In this document: positions 63,852 to 64,000 of the stretch, piece by piece
Layout: each line of letters begins with the position of its first letter
Position numbering within the stretch: the stretch's first letter is position 1
From: an uncultured Draconibacterium sp.
Lineage (GTDB): Bacteria > Bacteroidota > Bacteroidia > Bacteroidales > Prolixibacteraceae
Assembly (NCBI RefSeq): GCF_963677575.1
Contig: NZ_OY782038.1
Location: 1,426,001 to 1,490,000 of the forward strand
DNA: 64,000 nucleotides
Direction of reading: 5' to 3'
Program-made: the position numbers and the translations under genes
The notes under the pieces: generated by a model
Database searches by the model: none
Seen by the model: only the letters and a program-made list of their open reading frames with translations
Told to the model about the DNA's origin: nothing

Positions 63852-64000
63852 TTAGTCCAATTTTCTTTCGCCGGTTGCATCAAACATCCCCAATAAACTC
63901 CCTTTCAGGTTGTTGTCATCAACCTTTTTCAGGTTTATACTTACATCGTAGCCCATCGCGAAGTAAGAAACAGTTATTTCAGCTTCTTTTTCCAAAACCT
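63852..64000 (-). CDS. Partial CDS, C-terminal 48 residues (cut by right edge)
   Basis: An open frame enters from the right edge and stops at TAA (63852-63854). The visible tail has EITVSYFAMGYDVSINLKKV and ends LLGMFDATGERKLD. No family can be assigned from this length. It precedes the GH3 gene on the same strand by about 50 bp and may be co-transcribed with it. Confidence 0.6.
   Translation of the reverse strand, partial: VLEKEAEITVSYFAMGYDVSINLKKVDDNNLKGSLLGMFDATGERKLD

Overview
The window is AT-rich chromosomal DNA of a marine or sediment type Bacteroidota, most likely order Marinilabiliales (Prolixibacteraceae-like). The evidence is three SusC/SusD pairs, three one-polypeptide hybrid two-component systems (HTCS), -7 boxes of the form TAnnTTTG, A-rich leaders without Shine-Dalgarno sites, and many SPII lipoproteins. 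The genus assignment is inference. No rRNA, tRNA, CRISPR array or intact insertion sequence was seen.

Region 1 (1-38.4 kb, all on the minus strand) is a polysaccharide-utilisation island of three consecutive units. Unit 1 is HTCS1 - SusC1 - SusD1 - a DUF4859-like lipoprotein - a DUF6055-like lipoprotein cut by the left edge. Unit 2 is minimal: HTCS2 - SusC2 - SusD2. Unit 3 is HTCS3 - DUF1735/DUF4361 surface lipoprotein - SusC3 - SusD3 - two tandem DUF6055-like proteins with HExxH motifs; upstream of it lie GH51 and a double-GH43 arabinofuranosidase-type enzyme. Units 1 and 2 are clear paralogues. Direct repeats of an AACAnATGTy element with a 21-bp period precede all three transporter operons, and susC1 and susC2 share a leader hairpin with compensatory base changes. 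Together they suggest one regulatory logic: HTCS senses an oligosaccharide, binds the repeats and switches on surface import.

Region 2 (38.7-45.4 kb, plus strand) is a MacAB-TolC type tripartite efflux set (outer-membrane factor, periplasmic adaptor, ATPase, permease) followed by a LytS/LytTR two-component pair that may control it.

Region 3 (45.6-54.5 kb, minus strand) is a complete heme-uptake operon in the order hmuR-hmuY-hmuS-hmuT-hmuU-hmuV, with a good Bacteroidota promoter. Divergent from it are a hemerythrin-like protein and a LuxR-type regulator whose receiver lacks the phospho-acceptor aspartate. This arrangement couples heme/iron acquisition to a probable O2/NO-binding di-iron protein.

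Region 4 (56-64 kb) is mixed: a 54-residue membrane protein, a CDF zinc/cation exporter, a small hypothetical protein, divergent oxyR and dps, a serine beta-lactamase-like hydrolase, a GH3 beta-glucosidase and the 3' end of another gene. Its intergenic spaces are rich in secondary structure. The most striking item is a 151-bp element present twice (45462-45612 and 56567-56717, one mismatch) with imperfect terminal inverted repeats and TTAA at both ends. Removing copy 1 with one TTAA restores a perfect hairpin at its insertion site, so it is very probably a recently active non-autonomous transposable element.
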